Source: Faecalimonas sp.
GTDB taxonomy: Bacteria > Bacillota_A > Clostridia > Lachnospirales > Lachnospiraceae
Assembly: GCA_026169575.1 (NCBI GenBank)
Contig: JAPFCT010000231.1
Coordinates: 1 to 16,360, forward strand
DNA length: 16,360 nucleotides
Reading direction: 5' to 3'
The translations under genes were made by a program, and so were the position numbers. The stretch's first letter is position 1, and each line of letters opens with the position of its first letter. A model generated the notes under the pieces. That model was not told the origin of the DNA. It did no database searches and saw nothing but the letters and a program-made list of their open reading frames with translations. Shown piece after piece: positions 1 to 5,624 of the stretch.

Positions 1-251
1 GTTTGGTGGCTTTTGAACTGAAAATTGGAAAATTCAAACCGGAATATATTTCCAAAATGGATTTCTATTTGGAAGCATTAGATCGTCAAAAGAAAAAAGA
101 GAATGAAAATCCGAGTGTGGGAATGATTCTTTGTGCATCTAAGGATGATGAAGTTGTAGGGTATGCCATGAGCAGAACCATGTCTCCGATGAGGGTGGTT
201 GAATATAAGCTACAATTGCCGGATAAAACCGTATTACAGAAAAAATTGTAG
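1..251 (+). CDS. YhcG/DUF1016-type PD-(D/E)XK nuclease, C-terminal fragment (5' end outside window)
   Basis: This is the last ~83 codons of a longer gene, read in the frame beginning at base 3; the start lies upstream of the window. The protein segment contains the core AFELKIGKFKPEY followed by MDFYLEALD and NPSVGMILC. That is the typical end of the YhcG (DUF1016 C-terminal) nuclease domain of the PD-(D/E)XK superfamily, and E-L-K in AFELK is the ExK half of the catalytic motif. Members are often found next to restriction-modification or mobile genes and are thought to act on nucleic acid; their physiological role is not settled. The frame stops at TAG 249-251 and would then continue as ELINMPLLEE to TAA 282-284, which looks like natural coding sequence. 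The C terminus may therefore have been shortened by a nonsense change. Family assignment is fairly sure; whether the gene is functional cannot be seen here. Confidence 0.8.
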   Translation, partial: LVAFELKIGKFKPEYISKMDFYLEALDRQKKKENENPSVGMILCASKDDEVVGYAMSRTMSPMRVVEYKLQLPDKTVLQKKL

Positions 252-494
252 GAATTAATCAATATGCCTTTGTTGGAGGAATAAATATAATTCTAGCTAT
301 GAGGTGTCCTGCGGAGTAATGAGAAGTCCTGCGTTTGTAACGTGTTTGCAGGATCAAACGTAATATAAGTAATCCCATACAAAGACTATAAAGTAGACGT
401 ATTATATTTTGAGGATAGGAAAATAGTCTGCTGCGATGCAAGTCATCTTTTGGAGAAAAAAGTGCTTAAACAGTGAAAGGGTATCTAGTTCTTT
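252..494. other. Spacer without convincing gene
   Basis: About 240 bases between the nuclease fragment and the small ORF. The first 33 bases are the in-frame continuation of the nuclease reading frame (ELINMPLLEE, stop at 282-284). Two imperfect copies of GAGNNGTCCTGCG lie 20 bases apart at 301-313 and 321-333. CCTGC at 328-332 can pair with GCAGG at 348-352. No RBS-led ORF, clear promoter or RNA gene was recognised. Confidence 0.5.
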
Positions 495-680
495 ATGAAT
501 GCGTGTATAATTTTAAAGAATACTTTGACATGGGATATTACTGGAACAAGAGGCGAAAGAAGCTGCCTGGATTTGGATCCCGGTTTGTTATATGAAGCAG
601 AAAGTGAAAAGGACTGCCAAATCTGCATCCACAGTTTTCTAAATGTGGATTGTCCTTTGGGGACAGATTATTTCAAATAG
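495..680 (+). CDS. Small cysteine-rich hypothetical protein (61 aa)
   Basis: I do not recognise this protein. It has 61 residues and five cysteines, including a C-Q-I-C pair, with an acidic middle (DLDPGLLYEAESEKD). It has no signal peptide or membrane segment. The composition looks protein-like rather than random. However, there is no good RBS: the nearest purine run, GAAAGG, ends 14 bases before the ATG. A stop codon sits in frame only six bases before the ATG, so the ORF could equally be the tail of a decayed larger gene. A strong hairpin begins eight bases after its stop codon, which supports a transcribed unit ending here. It lies between a nuclease remnant and a minus-strand ABC cassette, so the context gives no functional clue. 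Confidence 0.4.
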   Translation: MNACIILKNTLTWDITGTRGERSCLDLDPGLLYEAESEKDCQICIHSFLNVDCPLGTDYFK

Positions 681-688
681 TTTTTAGA

Positions 689-718
689 AACCTCCCAGGA
701 TTTCAATCTTGGGAGGTT
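689..718 (+). terminator. Strong hairpin, probable bidirectional terminator
   Basis: AACCTCCCA at 689-697 pairs perfectly with TGGGAGGTT at 710-718. Inner pairing extends the stem to about 13 bp (one G-T pair) with a four-base loop. TTTTT precedes it at 681-685 on the plus strand. The U-tract after the hairpin is weak in both directions (TTATGTGCATTTT on the plus strand). It lies between the end of the small ORF (plus) and the end of the ABC-2 permease gene (minus), the right place to end both transcripts. Confidence 0.6.
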
Positions 719-787
719 ATGTGCATTTTGGATCAGTATATTTATGTCGCTGCTGTCCACGTGATTGCGTTTGGTAAATCAGCTGTG

Positions 788-1435
788 CTACGAATGCTTT
801 TTCGTATAGATTCTCAGGCATAAGCGGTAGCTTCCCCAAAGAAGTAAAAGCGATATGATGAGTCCGATCAGGAGCAGGAGTCTTGCATCCAATGTGAAGA
901 TGGACATGAAGTCGATACCGTTATAAGTAAGTGCATAACTGAGAGCGCAGAGGACAACAAAGATGAGGTAAAGGATCGTTCCTTTTTTGTTGCCAAGTGC
1001 GAAGAACCCGATGCTGCTTGCAGCGAGAAATGCAAGGGAGAGGAGCAAGCCGCCTGCCCATACAAGAAGACCGGTCTTTAAGTCTGTTGTATGATGGAGA
1101 TATACATAAACAAATACGGTAAGCAGTGAAAGTATTCCTGTAATTCCGCAAAATAAAAGGCAGGATAGAAAATGAGAGCGCACAATTTCTTTCTTTGAGA
1201 GCGGATATGTCAAAAGAATATCGTCAAATTTGCAAAGCTCATTCTGTTCCATTGTATATTGAAGCGGGCTGGAAATCATCAGTGGAAAAATAATCATAGT
1301 CATAAGGCAGAAGATACAAAAATCTGTTCCTAATATTACCATAATCCCTACCAATCCAAAACCGAAAATAAATTCCAATAGATTTTTTGTAATTCGAAAT
1401 GTTTCAAAATAATTTTTTAAAATAAGTCCTGACAT
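788..1435 (-). CDS. ABC-2 type transporter permease
   Basis: A 215-residue, very hydrophobic protein with about six membrane segments (roughly residues 20-60 as two, then near 88-112, 120-147, 152-170 and 183-205). It has the layout of the small ABC-2 permeases that pair with a YtrA-regulated ATPase. The loop with KFDDILLTYPLSKKEIVRSH, between the second and third segments, is typical of this group and probably contacts the ATPase. The start codon at 1433-1435 is preceded by AAAGGAGA with about nine bases of spacing. The gene begins 19 bases before the end of the ATPase gene, so the two are translated together. Inferred role: membrane part of an exporter for a drug, peptide or lipid-linked substrate. 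The substrate cannot be told from sequence. Confidence 0.85.
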   Translation of the reverse strand: MSGLILKNYFETFRITKNLLEFIFGFGLVGIMVILGTDFCIFCLMTMIIFPLMISSPLQYTMEQNELCKFDDILLTYPLSKKEIVRSHFLSCLLFCGITGILSLLTVFVYVYLHHTTDLKTGLLVWAGGLLLSLAFLAASSIGFFALGNKKGTILYLIFVVLCALSYALTYNGIDFMSIFTLDARLLLLIGLIISLLLLWGSYRLCLRIYTKKHS

Positions 1436-2295
1436 GGCACGTGTTCTCCTTTCACCTGGAAGAGCATTAAGTCTTCGATAGATGCATTTTCAATTTCCAA
1501 ATCCGGGAAGATTTTCCGCAATCCCTGCTTGTTTCTGACCATTACTTTGTAACCATAGGGTTCCCTGCGGTAGGATAGGATATCTTCCGGATGCAGAGTA
1601 TCAAAAAATTCTTTTCTGCAGTTGATGATTCCGAAATTTTCCTGAATTTCATCATAAGTTTTTACAAAAAGAAGCTGTCCTTCATGAATGAATGCAATGT
1701 AGTCGGCAATCTTATCCAGATCACTTGTGATATGGGAGGATAAGAGGACAGTGTGGTCTTCGTCTTCCGTGTACCTGCGGACGATATCAAGAATCTCTTC
1801 ACGGAAAATCGGGTCTAATCCGCTTGTAGCTTCATCCAGGATCAGAAGCTTTGGGGCATGGCTGAACGCGATCGCAAACTCCAGCTTCATTTTCATTCCT
1901 TTGGAGTAATGTTTCAGCTTTTTGCGTTTTGGAAGATGGAACTCTTCCAGATACTGTTCATATGACGCCATATCCCAGTTCTTATATACTTTGGATAACA
2001 TTTTCCCGATAAACGCGGGAGTAAATTCCAGATTATAATGAGAGACGTCGAAAATAACGGCGATATCTTCCTTAATCTCTTTTTCATGTGTGCGTAAATC
2101 TTTTCCGAGGATATGAAGCATTTCATAATCGGAGTCAACCAGTCCGAGAATGGAGCTGATAAGAGTAGACTTGCCTGCGCCATTGGCGCCGATGAGCCCC
2201 ATGACAGTTCCGGCCGGAAGGTCAAGAGAGATGTCCTGAAGGCGGAAGTCTTTATATTCTTTTGATAAATGTCTGATTTCAATCGCGTGTTCCAT
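1417..2295 (-). CDS. ABC transporter ATP-binding protein
   Basis: A 292-residue ATPase of an ABC exporter. Visible motifs in order: Walker A GANGAGKST (about residues 36-44), a signature helix that reads YSKGMKMKL (130-138) instead of the usual LSGGQ, Walker B LLILDE followed by ATSGLDP (150-162), and the switch histidine in SSHIT (H188). The YSKGM form of the signature is common in ATPases of YtrA-controlled ABC-2 exporters. About 80 further residues follow the nucleotide-binding core. The ATG at 2293-2295 overlaps the stop codon of the upstream repressor gene by one base (TAATG) and has a GGAGGA RBS inside that gene, so it is translationally coupled. It should power the neighbouring permease. 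The family fits cassettes induced by cell-wall-active compounds, but that link is only by analogy. Confidence 0.93.
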   Translation of the reverse strand: MEHAIEIRHLSKEYKDFRLQDISLDLPAGTVMGLIGANGAGKSTLISSILGLVDSDYEMLHILGKDLRTHEKEIKEDIAVIFDVSHYNLEFTPAFIGKMLSKVYKNWDMASYEQYLEEFHLPKRKKLKHYSKGMKMKLEFAIAFSHAPKLLILDEATSGLDPIFREEILDIVRRYTEDEDHTVLLSSHITSDLDKIADYIAFIHEGQLLFVKTYDEIQENFGIINCRKEFFDTLHPEDILSYRREPYGYKVMVRNKQGLRKIFPDLEIENASIEDLMLFQVKGEHVPCQDLF

Positions 2296-2672
2296 TATGA
2301 TTCCTCCGTAAATATTACTTGAAGCGTGCTTTGCAGTTCGTCCAAAGTCAACCCGCTCTGTCTGGCAAGAATGCTTGCCTCTTCCAGTAAATCTTCAATT
2401 TTCCGCAGATTTTCCTCCCGTATAAAGTCCTGATTCTCTGTGGATACAAAAGTACCTTTCGCAGGAATCGTGATGATGAAACCATCTCTGGAAAGTTCGT
2501 CATAAGCTCTCTGTGTTGTGATGACACTCACGTGAAGTTCTCTGGCAAGCTTTCGCATGGAAGGCATGGGAGCTCCGGGCTTTAATTCACCGGTCATGAT
2601 CATTTCTTTGATCTGGGAAGTAATCTGTTCGTAAATCGGTTTTGTACTTGTGTTTGTCAAAATAATTTCCAT
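2295..2672 (-). CDS. GntR-family repressor, YtrA type
   Basis: A short (125 aa) GntR regulator made of an N-terminal winged helix-turn-helix (KPIYEQITSQIKEMIMTGELKPG, PSMRKLARELHVSVITTQRAYDEL, then GFI and KGTFV) and a ~45-residue helical tail for dimerisation. This is the size and layout of the YtrA subfamily. The start at 2670-2672 was chosen because AAGGTGG lies seven bases upstream; an ATG eight codons earlier lacks an RBS. It heads the repressor-ATPase-permease cassette, and YtrA-type proteins usually repress their own ABC operon. The promoter region carries a perfect 14-bp palindrome between the -35 and -10 boxes, so autoregulation is very likely. The inducing compound is unknown. Confidence 0.92.
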   Translation of the reverse strand: MEIILTNTSTKPIYEQITSQIKEMIMTGELKPGAPMPSMRKLARELHVSVITTQRAYDELSRDGFIITIPAKGTFVSTENQDFIREENLRKIEDLLEEASILARQSGLTLDELQSTLQVIFTEES

Positions 2673-2718
2673 TATAAACCACCTTAATATGCGCACACTG
2701 TATATGTTTTATAAGTAC

Positions 2719-2747
2719 AGTATATACGAAAGTGCACTTTCTGTCAA
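2719..2747 (-). promoter_or_regulatory. Sigma-A-like promoter of the YtrA-type cassette
   Basis: Read on the minus strand: -35 TTGACA (2747-2742), 17-base spacer, -10 TATACT (2724-2719). The -35 is perfect and the -10 matches the consensus at four of six positions, with ideal spacing. The -10 ends 46 bases upstream of the repressor start at 2672. Confidence 0.8.
2728..2741. promoter_or_regulatory. Putative YtrA-type repressor operator (perfect 14-bp palindrome)
   Basis: GAAAGTGCACTTTC is a perfect palindrome and fills most of the spacer between the -35 and -10 boxes of the cassette promoter. A dimeric repressor bound here would block RNA polymerase directly. It is the strongest operator candidate for the GntR protein encoded downstream; binding is inferred. 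Confidence 0.65.
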
Positions 2748-2898
2748 TATCGAATATATACAGTTTGAGAAAATGATATACAGCTGATTTTTCTATAAGA
2801 ATCGATCGGACTGGGAAGCAGACCGGAGAAATGCGGGTTCAAAAAGAAATTGAAAAAGCCGGGTAGAAAGACTAAACTGGAAGAGGAGGTATTTTTAG

Positions 2899-3546
2899 AT
2901 GGAAGAAAAAATTGTAATCAGAAATGAAGAAAAAAGAGACTGGGCAGTTGTGGAAGCTATTACAAGAAAAGCTTTTTATAATCTTTATATGCCGGGATGC
3001 GCAGAGCACTATTTAGTTCACATCATGCGGGAACATGAGGATTTTGTGAAGGAACTGGATTTTGTCTTAGAGTTAAACGGAGCGGTGATCGGAAATATTA
3101 TGTATACGAAAGCAAAACTGACAGATGAAGCGGGGAATGAGAAGGAAATCTTAACATTTGGTCCCGTTTGCATTCTTCCGGACTATCAGCGTATGGGATA
3201 TGGGAAACTGCTCATGGAACATTCCTTTCAGAAGGCAGTGCAGTTAGGATACGATACCATCGTCATATTTGGAAGTCCGGTCAATTATGTCAGCCGCGGG
3301 TTTAAAAGTTGCAGGAAATATAATGTTTGTGTAGAGGATGGGAAATATCCGGCAGCAATGATGGTAAAAGAACTGATCCCCCATGTGCTTGACGGGCACA
3401 CCTGGACGTATCAGGACAGCCCGGTTATGGCAGTCAGTGAAGAAGAGGCGGCACGTTTCGATGAGAAGCTGGAGCCGATGGAGAAGAAATATCTGCCAAG
3501 TCAGGAGGAATTTTACATTATGAGTCATTCATTTATAGAGGAATAG
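2899..3546 (+). CDS. GNAT-family N-acetyltransferase
   Basis: A 215-residue acetyltransferase of the GNAT fold, which transfers an acetyl group from acetyl-CoA to an amine. The N-terminal part (IRNEEKRDWAVVEAITRKAF) is the usual first strand and helix. The acetyl-CoA pyrophosphate-binding motif is visible as FGPVCILPDYQRMGYGKLLM, with Q-R-M-G-Y-G at about residues 97-102. It is followed by the fourth strand and helix (GYDTIVIFGSPVNYVSRGF). The start has a very good RBS (GAGGAGG, about seven bases upstream). It is transcribed away from the YtrA-type cassette and ends at a bidirectional terminator, so it is probably a single-gene unit. The acceptor cannot be deduced; the length and the G-S-P-x-Y-x-x-R-G-F element resemble YhbS-like enzymes. 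Confidence 0.9.
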   Translation: MEEKIVIRNEEKRDWAVVEAITRKAFYNLYMPGCAEHYLVHIMREHEDFVKELDFVLELNGAVIGNIMYTKAKLTDEAGNEKEILTFGPVCILPDYQRMGYGKLLMEHSFQKAVQLGYDTIVIFGSPVNYVSRGFKSCRKYNVCVEDGKYPAAMMVKELIPHVLDGHTWTYQDSPVMAVSEEEAARFDEKLEPMEKKYLPSQEEFYIMSHSFIEE

Positions 3547-3573
3547 AGAACGAACGTGAATGGCTGCAGATTG

Positions 3574-3625
3574 AAAAATCTCCCACAAAACCGATAGCTG
3601 TTTCGGTTCTGAGGGAGATATTTTT
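3574..3625. terminator. Bidirectional intrinsic terminator
   Basis: ATCTCCC (3578-3584) pairs with GGGAGAT (3613-3619), and AACCGA (3589-3594) pairs with TCGGTT (3603-3608) above a small internal loop. The stem is followed by TTTTT on the plus strand (3621-3625) and by a T-run from AAAAA (3574-3578) when read on the minus strand. It lies exactly between the convergent acetyltransferase and epimerase genes. Confidence 0.85.
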
Positions 3626-4502
3626 ATTCTAAAATCGTTATTGTCCAGGTGTTGCGGTAAGTTTCTCCGGCATTTAAGCTTATGAGATCTTCCTGTGTTT
3701 CCAGATCTTCTATGACATCTACCCTTGCAGAGAGCGAAGACCATGGCTCAATGCAGATATAGTTCACAGCTGTTTTTGGCCAATGCCAAAGGCCGAGATA
3801 TTCCATCTGCGGGAAACATACTTTGACTCCTCTTGTACCTGCCGGTGATCTTAAAGTAACTTCCCGTTCCATATTTTGGAGTACAATCACATCGTTATCG
3901 AACAAGTTATGGGATAATGGCAGTTGAATATCATTTTGCAATGGAAAAGATTTCTTTTCTCCGGTAACAAAGCATTTTTCTGAAAAGATCACACGCTCCG
4001 GATGACATTTTTCCCCAAATTCCAGGATATAGTCTTCAAACTGCAGCTTCGGTTCAAGCGGAACACAAAATCCCGGATGACCACCGATACCAAAGTACAT
4101 TGTTTTGTTATCTCGATTATGAATCTCAGAAGTTATTGAAATCTGGTATCCATCGATCTGATAATGCAGCAGATATTCAAAACGAAACGGATAGCATTTT
4201 CTTAATTTTTCAGTATCTGTGATGCCAAATGTCAGATGATCTGTCGTCTGTTCCAAGAGTTCCATTTCTTCGTAAGGAAGAAAACCGTGAATGTCTAAAG
4301 AATAGTACTTGCCCTGATACTGATACGTTTTATTATTCAGCCGGCCAACATATGGGAAGAGGTTCAGAGCGCGGTCCGGCCATGTGGCAGGATCTCCCTG
4401 CCAGAGATATTCTGTTCCATCATTTGTCCGGACAGACTGCATTTCGCCGCCTTTTGCAGATATTGTCACATGTAAATTTTCACTATTTATCGTATAGTTC
4501 AT
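3624..4502 (-). CDS. Aldose 1-epimerase (mutarotase) family protein
   Basis: A 292-residue galactose-mutarotase-like protein of the LacX/YihR-like branch, expected to interconvert alpha and beta anomers of a free sugar in the cytoplasm. Family landmarks are present: NLFPYVGRL (R54 region), DIHGFLPYE with H72, GGHPGF with H142, and CIEPWSS with E252. The two histidines and the glutamate correspond to the expected acid/base residues. The start ATG has AAGGAGA eight bases upstream. It is divergent from the FadR-type regulator and mannosidase operon, across a 371-base spacer. An anomer-converting enzyme next to a mannose-releasing glycosidase makes functional sense, since GH38 releases one anomer and the isomerase may prefer the other. 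The actual sugar is inferred. Confidence 0.87.
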   Translation of the reverse strand: MNYTINSENLHVTISAKGGEMQSVRTNDGTEYLWQGDPATWPDRALNLFPYVGRLNNKTYQYQGKYYSLDIHGFLPYEEMELLEQTTDHLTFGITDTEKLRKCYPFRFEYLLHYQIDGYQISITSEIHNRDNKTMYFGIGGHPGFCVPLEPKLQFEDYILEFGEKCHPERVIFSEKCFVTGEKKSFPLQNDIQLPLSHNLFDNDVIVLQNMEREVTLRSPAGTRGVKVCFPQMEYLGLWHWPKTAVNYICIEPWSSLSARVDVIEDLETQEDLISLNAGETYRNTWTITILE

Positions 4503-4625
4503 ATATAGAATCTCCTTTACGTTTCAATTGAGAGCAGTACCGTTTGTAATATGGGAAAATATATGAAATACTTTTTTATTATACATGGTATTGCAAAGAA
4601 AAGAAAGATACTGCCAGCAGAAAAA

Positions 4626-4654
4626 AAGATATTGTAAAAGGAAAATTTTGTCAA
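4626..4654 (-). promoter_or_regulatory. Possible promoter of the epimerase gene
   Basis: On the minus strand, TTGACA (4654-4649) is followed after 17 bases by TATCTT (4631-4626). The -35 is perfect and the -10 matches four of six positions. It would give a leader of more than 100 bases before the start at 4502. A second TATAAT lies nearer the gene (4583-4578) but lacks a good -35, so the true promoter is uncertain. Confidence 0.4.
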
Positions 4655-4662
4655 GTGTGGAG

Positions 4663-4676
4663 TGAAAGCGGTTGTA
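4663..4676. promoter_or_regulatory. Possible CcpA catabolite-response element (cre-like)
   Basis: TGAAAGCGGTTGTA matches the cre pattern TGWAANCGNTNWCA at 12 of 14 positions, but it departs in the right half (GT where WC is expected). It sits just upstream of the possible epimerase promoter in the divergent spacer. Carbon catabolite control of a mannose-use locus would be expected, but this is a single weak match. Confidence 0.3.
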
Positions 4677-4812
4677 AATATGGTGAATATGTGTAAAAAT
4701 AATAGAGGGAAAAAGGAGGGGCAGATAGAAAAATCCATAGTGGAAAGTGATAAAAACAAATTGATAAAATTATGCAAAACAACTAAAAAAATACATTGTA
4801 TAGCCGAAAATA

Positions 4813-4841
4813 TTGACAGATAAAATGCTATATGATAGGTT
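4813..4841 (+). promoter_or_regulatory. Possible promoter of the FadR-type regulator gene
   Basis: TTGACA at 4813-4818 is a perfect -35. At 17 bases the -10 position reads TAGGTT, which is poor; TATGAT (4831-4836) is better but too close. The promoter may be weak or activator-dependent. The GCTATAT operator-like motif overlaps its spacer and -10. Confidence 0.4.
4827..4839. promoter_or_regulatory. Operator-like motif upstream of the FadR-type regulator
   Basis: GCTATATGATAGG matches 11 of 13 positions of the perfect palindrome GCTATATTATAGC found in front of the mannosidase gene (5576-5588). Each copy also has a separate TATAGC half-site nearby (4799-4804 here, 5604-5609 there). It overlaps the likely promoter of the regulator gene, consistent with autoregulation. 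Confidence 0.5.
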
Positions 4842-4873
4842 ATAGGATGTGAGAGCAAGTGAGGAGAAGATAT

Positions 4874-5551
4874 ATGGCAAAAATACAGAGAGTGCCTTTA
4901 CAATATGAGATTATTTCTTATATTGAGAATTATATAGAAGAGAACAATTTAAAGGCAGGGGACCGTCTTCCGTCTCAGGCAGAGTTGCTGGAGATGATGG
5001 GGGTGAGCCGGACTGCCTTGCGGGAAGCGATCAAGACATTAGAAGCAAAAAATGTTTTGGAAGTTAAAAACGGGAAAGGCGTCTATGTAAAAGATGATTT
5101 TCAGGAAGCACTCTATGATCAGGTAAATTTTGTAAAAGAGCAGCAGTCGATTGTGCAAATGCTGGAGATCCGTCTTGTGCTGGAAAAGGAAATGCTGAAA
5201 CTGATCGTACAGAATAGTACGCAGGAAGAACTCGATGATCTCGGAGAAGTTGTAAAAGTCCTGATGGAAAAATATCGTCGGGGAGAAAAACAAAATAAAG
5301 AGGATGAAGAGTTTCATAGAAAATTATATAAAATGTGTCATCATGAAGTGCTGGAACAGCTTTTAAGCTTTTTGGCAAATCAGATGAGAACATTATGGAA
5401 TTTCCCACTGGAACTGGAGAGTCCTTTTACAACGACGATTCCTCTGCATGAAGAGCTGTATCAGGCAATCTGCAGCAGGGATGTGAAAAAAGCAATTGAG
5501 ATTGATAAAACAATTTTGAAAATGGAGATTAAGGAAATTAAAGAGCTTTAA
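4874..5551 (+). CDS. GntR-family regulator, FadR/FCD type
   Basis: A 225-residue two-domain regulator. Residues 8-72 form the winged helix-turn-helix (YEIISYIENYIEENNLKAGD, then LPSQAELLEMMGVSRTALREAIKTLEAKNVLEVKNGKGVYV). Residues ~92-215 are an all-helical FCD ligand-binding domain, with D144-x-x-x-H148 (DEEFHRKLY) and H192 (LHEEL) matching the metal/ligand pocket residues of this family. The start at 4874 was chosen because AGGAGA lies six bases upstream; a GTG five codons earlier overlaps that RBS. It is the first gene of the mannosidase/importer locus and almost certainly controls it. The effector is unknown; FCD domains bind small organic acids or sugar acids, so the inducer may be a catabolic intermediate rather than mannose itself. 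Confidence 0.92.
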   Translation: MAKIQRVPLQYEIISYIENYIEENNLKAGDRLPSQAELLEMMGVSRTALREAIKTLEAKNVLEVKNGKGVYVKDDFQEALYDQVNFVKEQQSIVQMLEIRLVLEKEMLKLIVQNSTQEELDDLGEVVKVLMEKYRRGEKQNKEDEEFHRKLYKMCHHEVLEQLLSFLANQMRTLWNFPLELESPFTTTIPLHEELYQAICSRDVKKAIEIDKTILKMEIKEIKEL

Positions 5552-5566
5552 AACTCTTTAATTTTT
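5537..5566 (+). terminator. Weak intrinsic terminator / attenuator after the regulator gene
   Basis: ATTAAAGAG (5537-5545) pairs perfectly with CTCTTTAAT (5554-5562) around an eight-base loop, followed by TTTT (5563-5566). The stem is A/T-rich (three G-C pairs), so termination is probably partial. It overlaps the regulator stop codon and lies before the mannosidase gene, so it may lower read-through from the regulator promoter into the operon. Confidence 0.45.
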
Positions 5567-5575
5567 AGAAAACAA

Positions 5576-5588
5576 GCTATATTATAGC
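5576..5588. promoter_or_regulatory. Palindromic operator candidate upstream of the mannosidase gene
   Basis: GCTATATTATAGC is a perfect 13-bp palindrome centred on one base, 36 bases before the mannosidase start. A further half-site TATAGC follows at 5604-5609. A degenerate copy occurs before the regulator gene (4827-4839). Sites of this size with A/T-rich centres suit GntR dimers. No clear -35/-10 pair could be assigned around it. Confidence 0.55.
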
Positions 5589-5624
5589 ATATACCATACA
5601 CCATATAGCGACAAGGAGGAGCGA

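Larger units (their letters stand above)
2697..2764. repeat. Outer inverted repeat flanking the promoter
   Basis: ACTGTATAT at 2697-2705 and its exact reverse complement ATATACAGT at 2756-2764 flank the -35, the palindrome and the -10. A related ACAGTATATAC lies at 2717-2727 across the -10 box. These could be secondary operator sites, but the A/T-rich composition lowers the weight of the match. Confidence 0.4.

Noticed and set aside
301..360. Short repeats (GAGNNGTCCTGCG twice, CCTGC/GCAGG) as a CRISPR or attachment site
   Set aside because: Only two imperfect copies and no spacer pattern; no integrase or mobile gene is nearby.
2673..2696. Earlier ATG for the YtrA-type repressor (eight codons longer)
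   Set aside because: It lacks an RBS, and the AAGGTGG just before the ATG at 2672 would lie inside the coding sequence.
2765..2898. T-box, riboswitch or clear promoter before the acetyltransferase gene
   Set aside because: No T-box sequence or other riboswitch core was recognised, and the TTGAGA and TATAAG elements are about 23 bases apart, too far for a good promoter.
4517..4858. 113-codon hydrophobic minus-strand ORF in the divergent spacer
   Set aside because: No RBS at its start. The composition (F, I, L, S, T rich) is what A/T-rich spacer gives when read in the opposite direction, and it would cover the regulator promoter and operator motif.
4859..4873. GTG start for the FadR-type regulator
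   Set aside because: The codons from it overlap the AGGAGA that properly serves the ATG at 4874.
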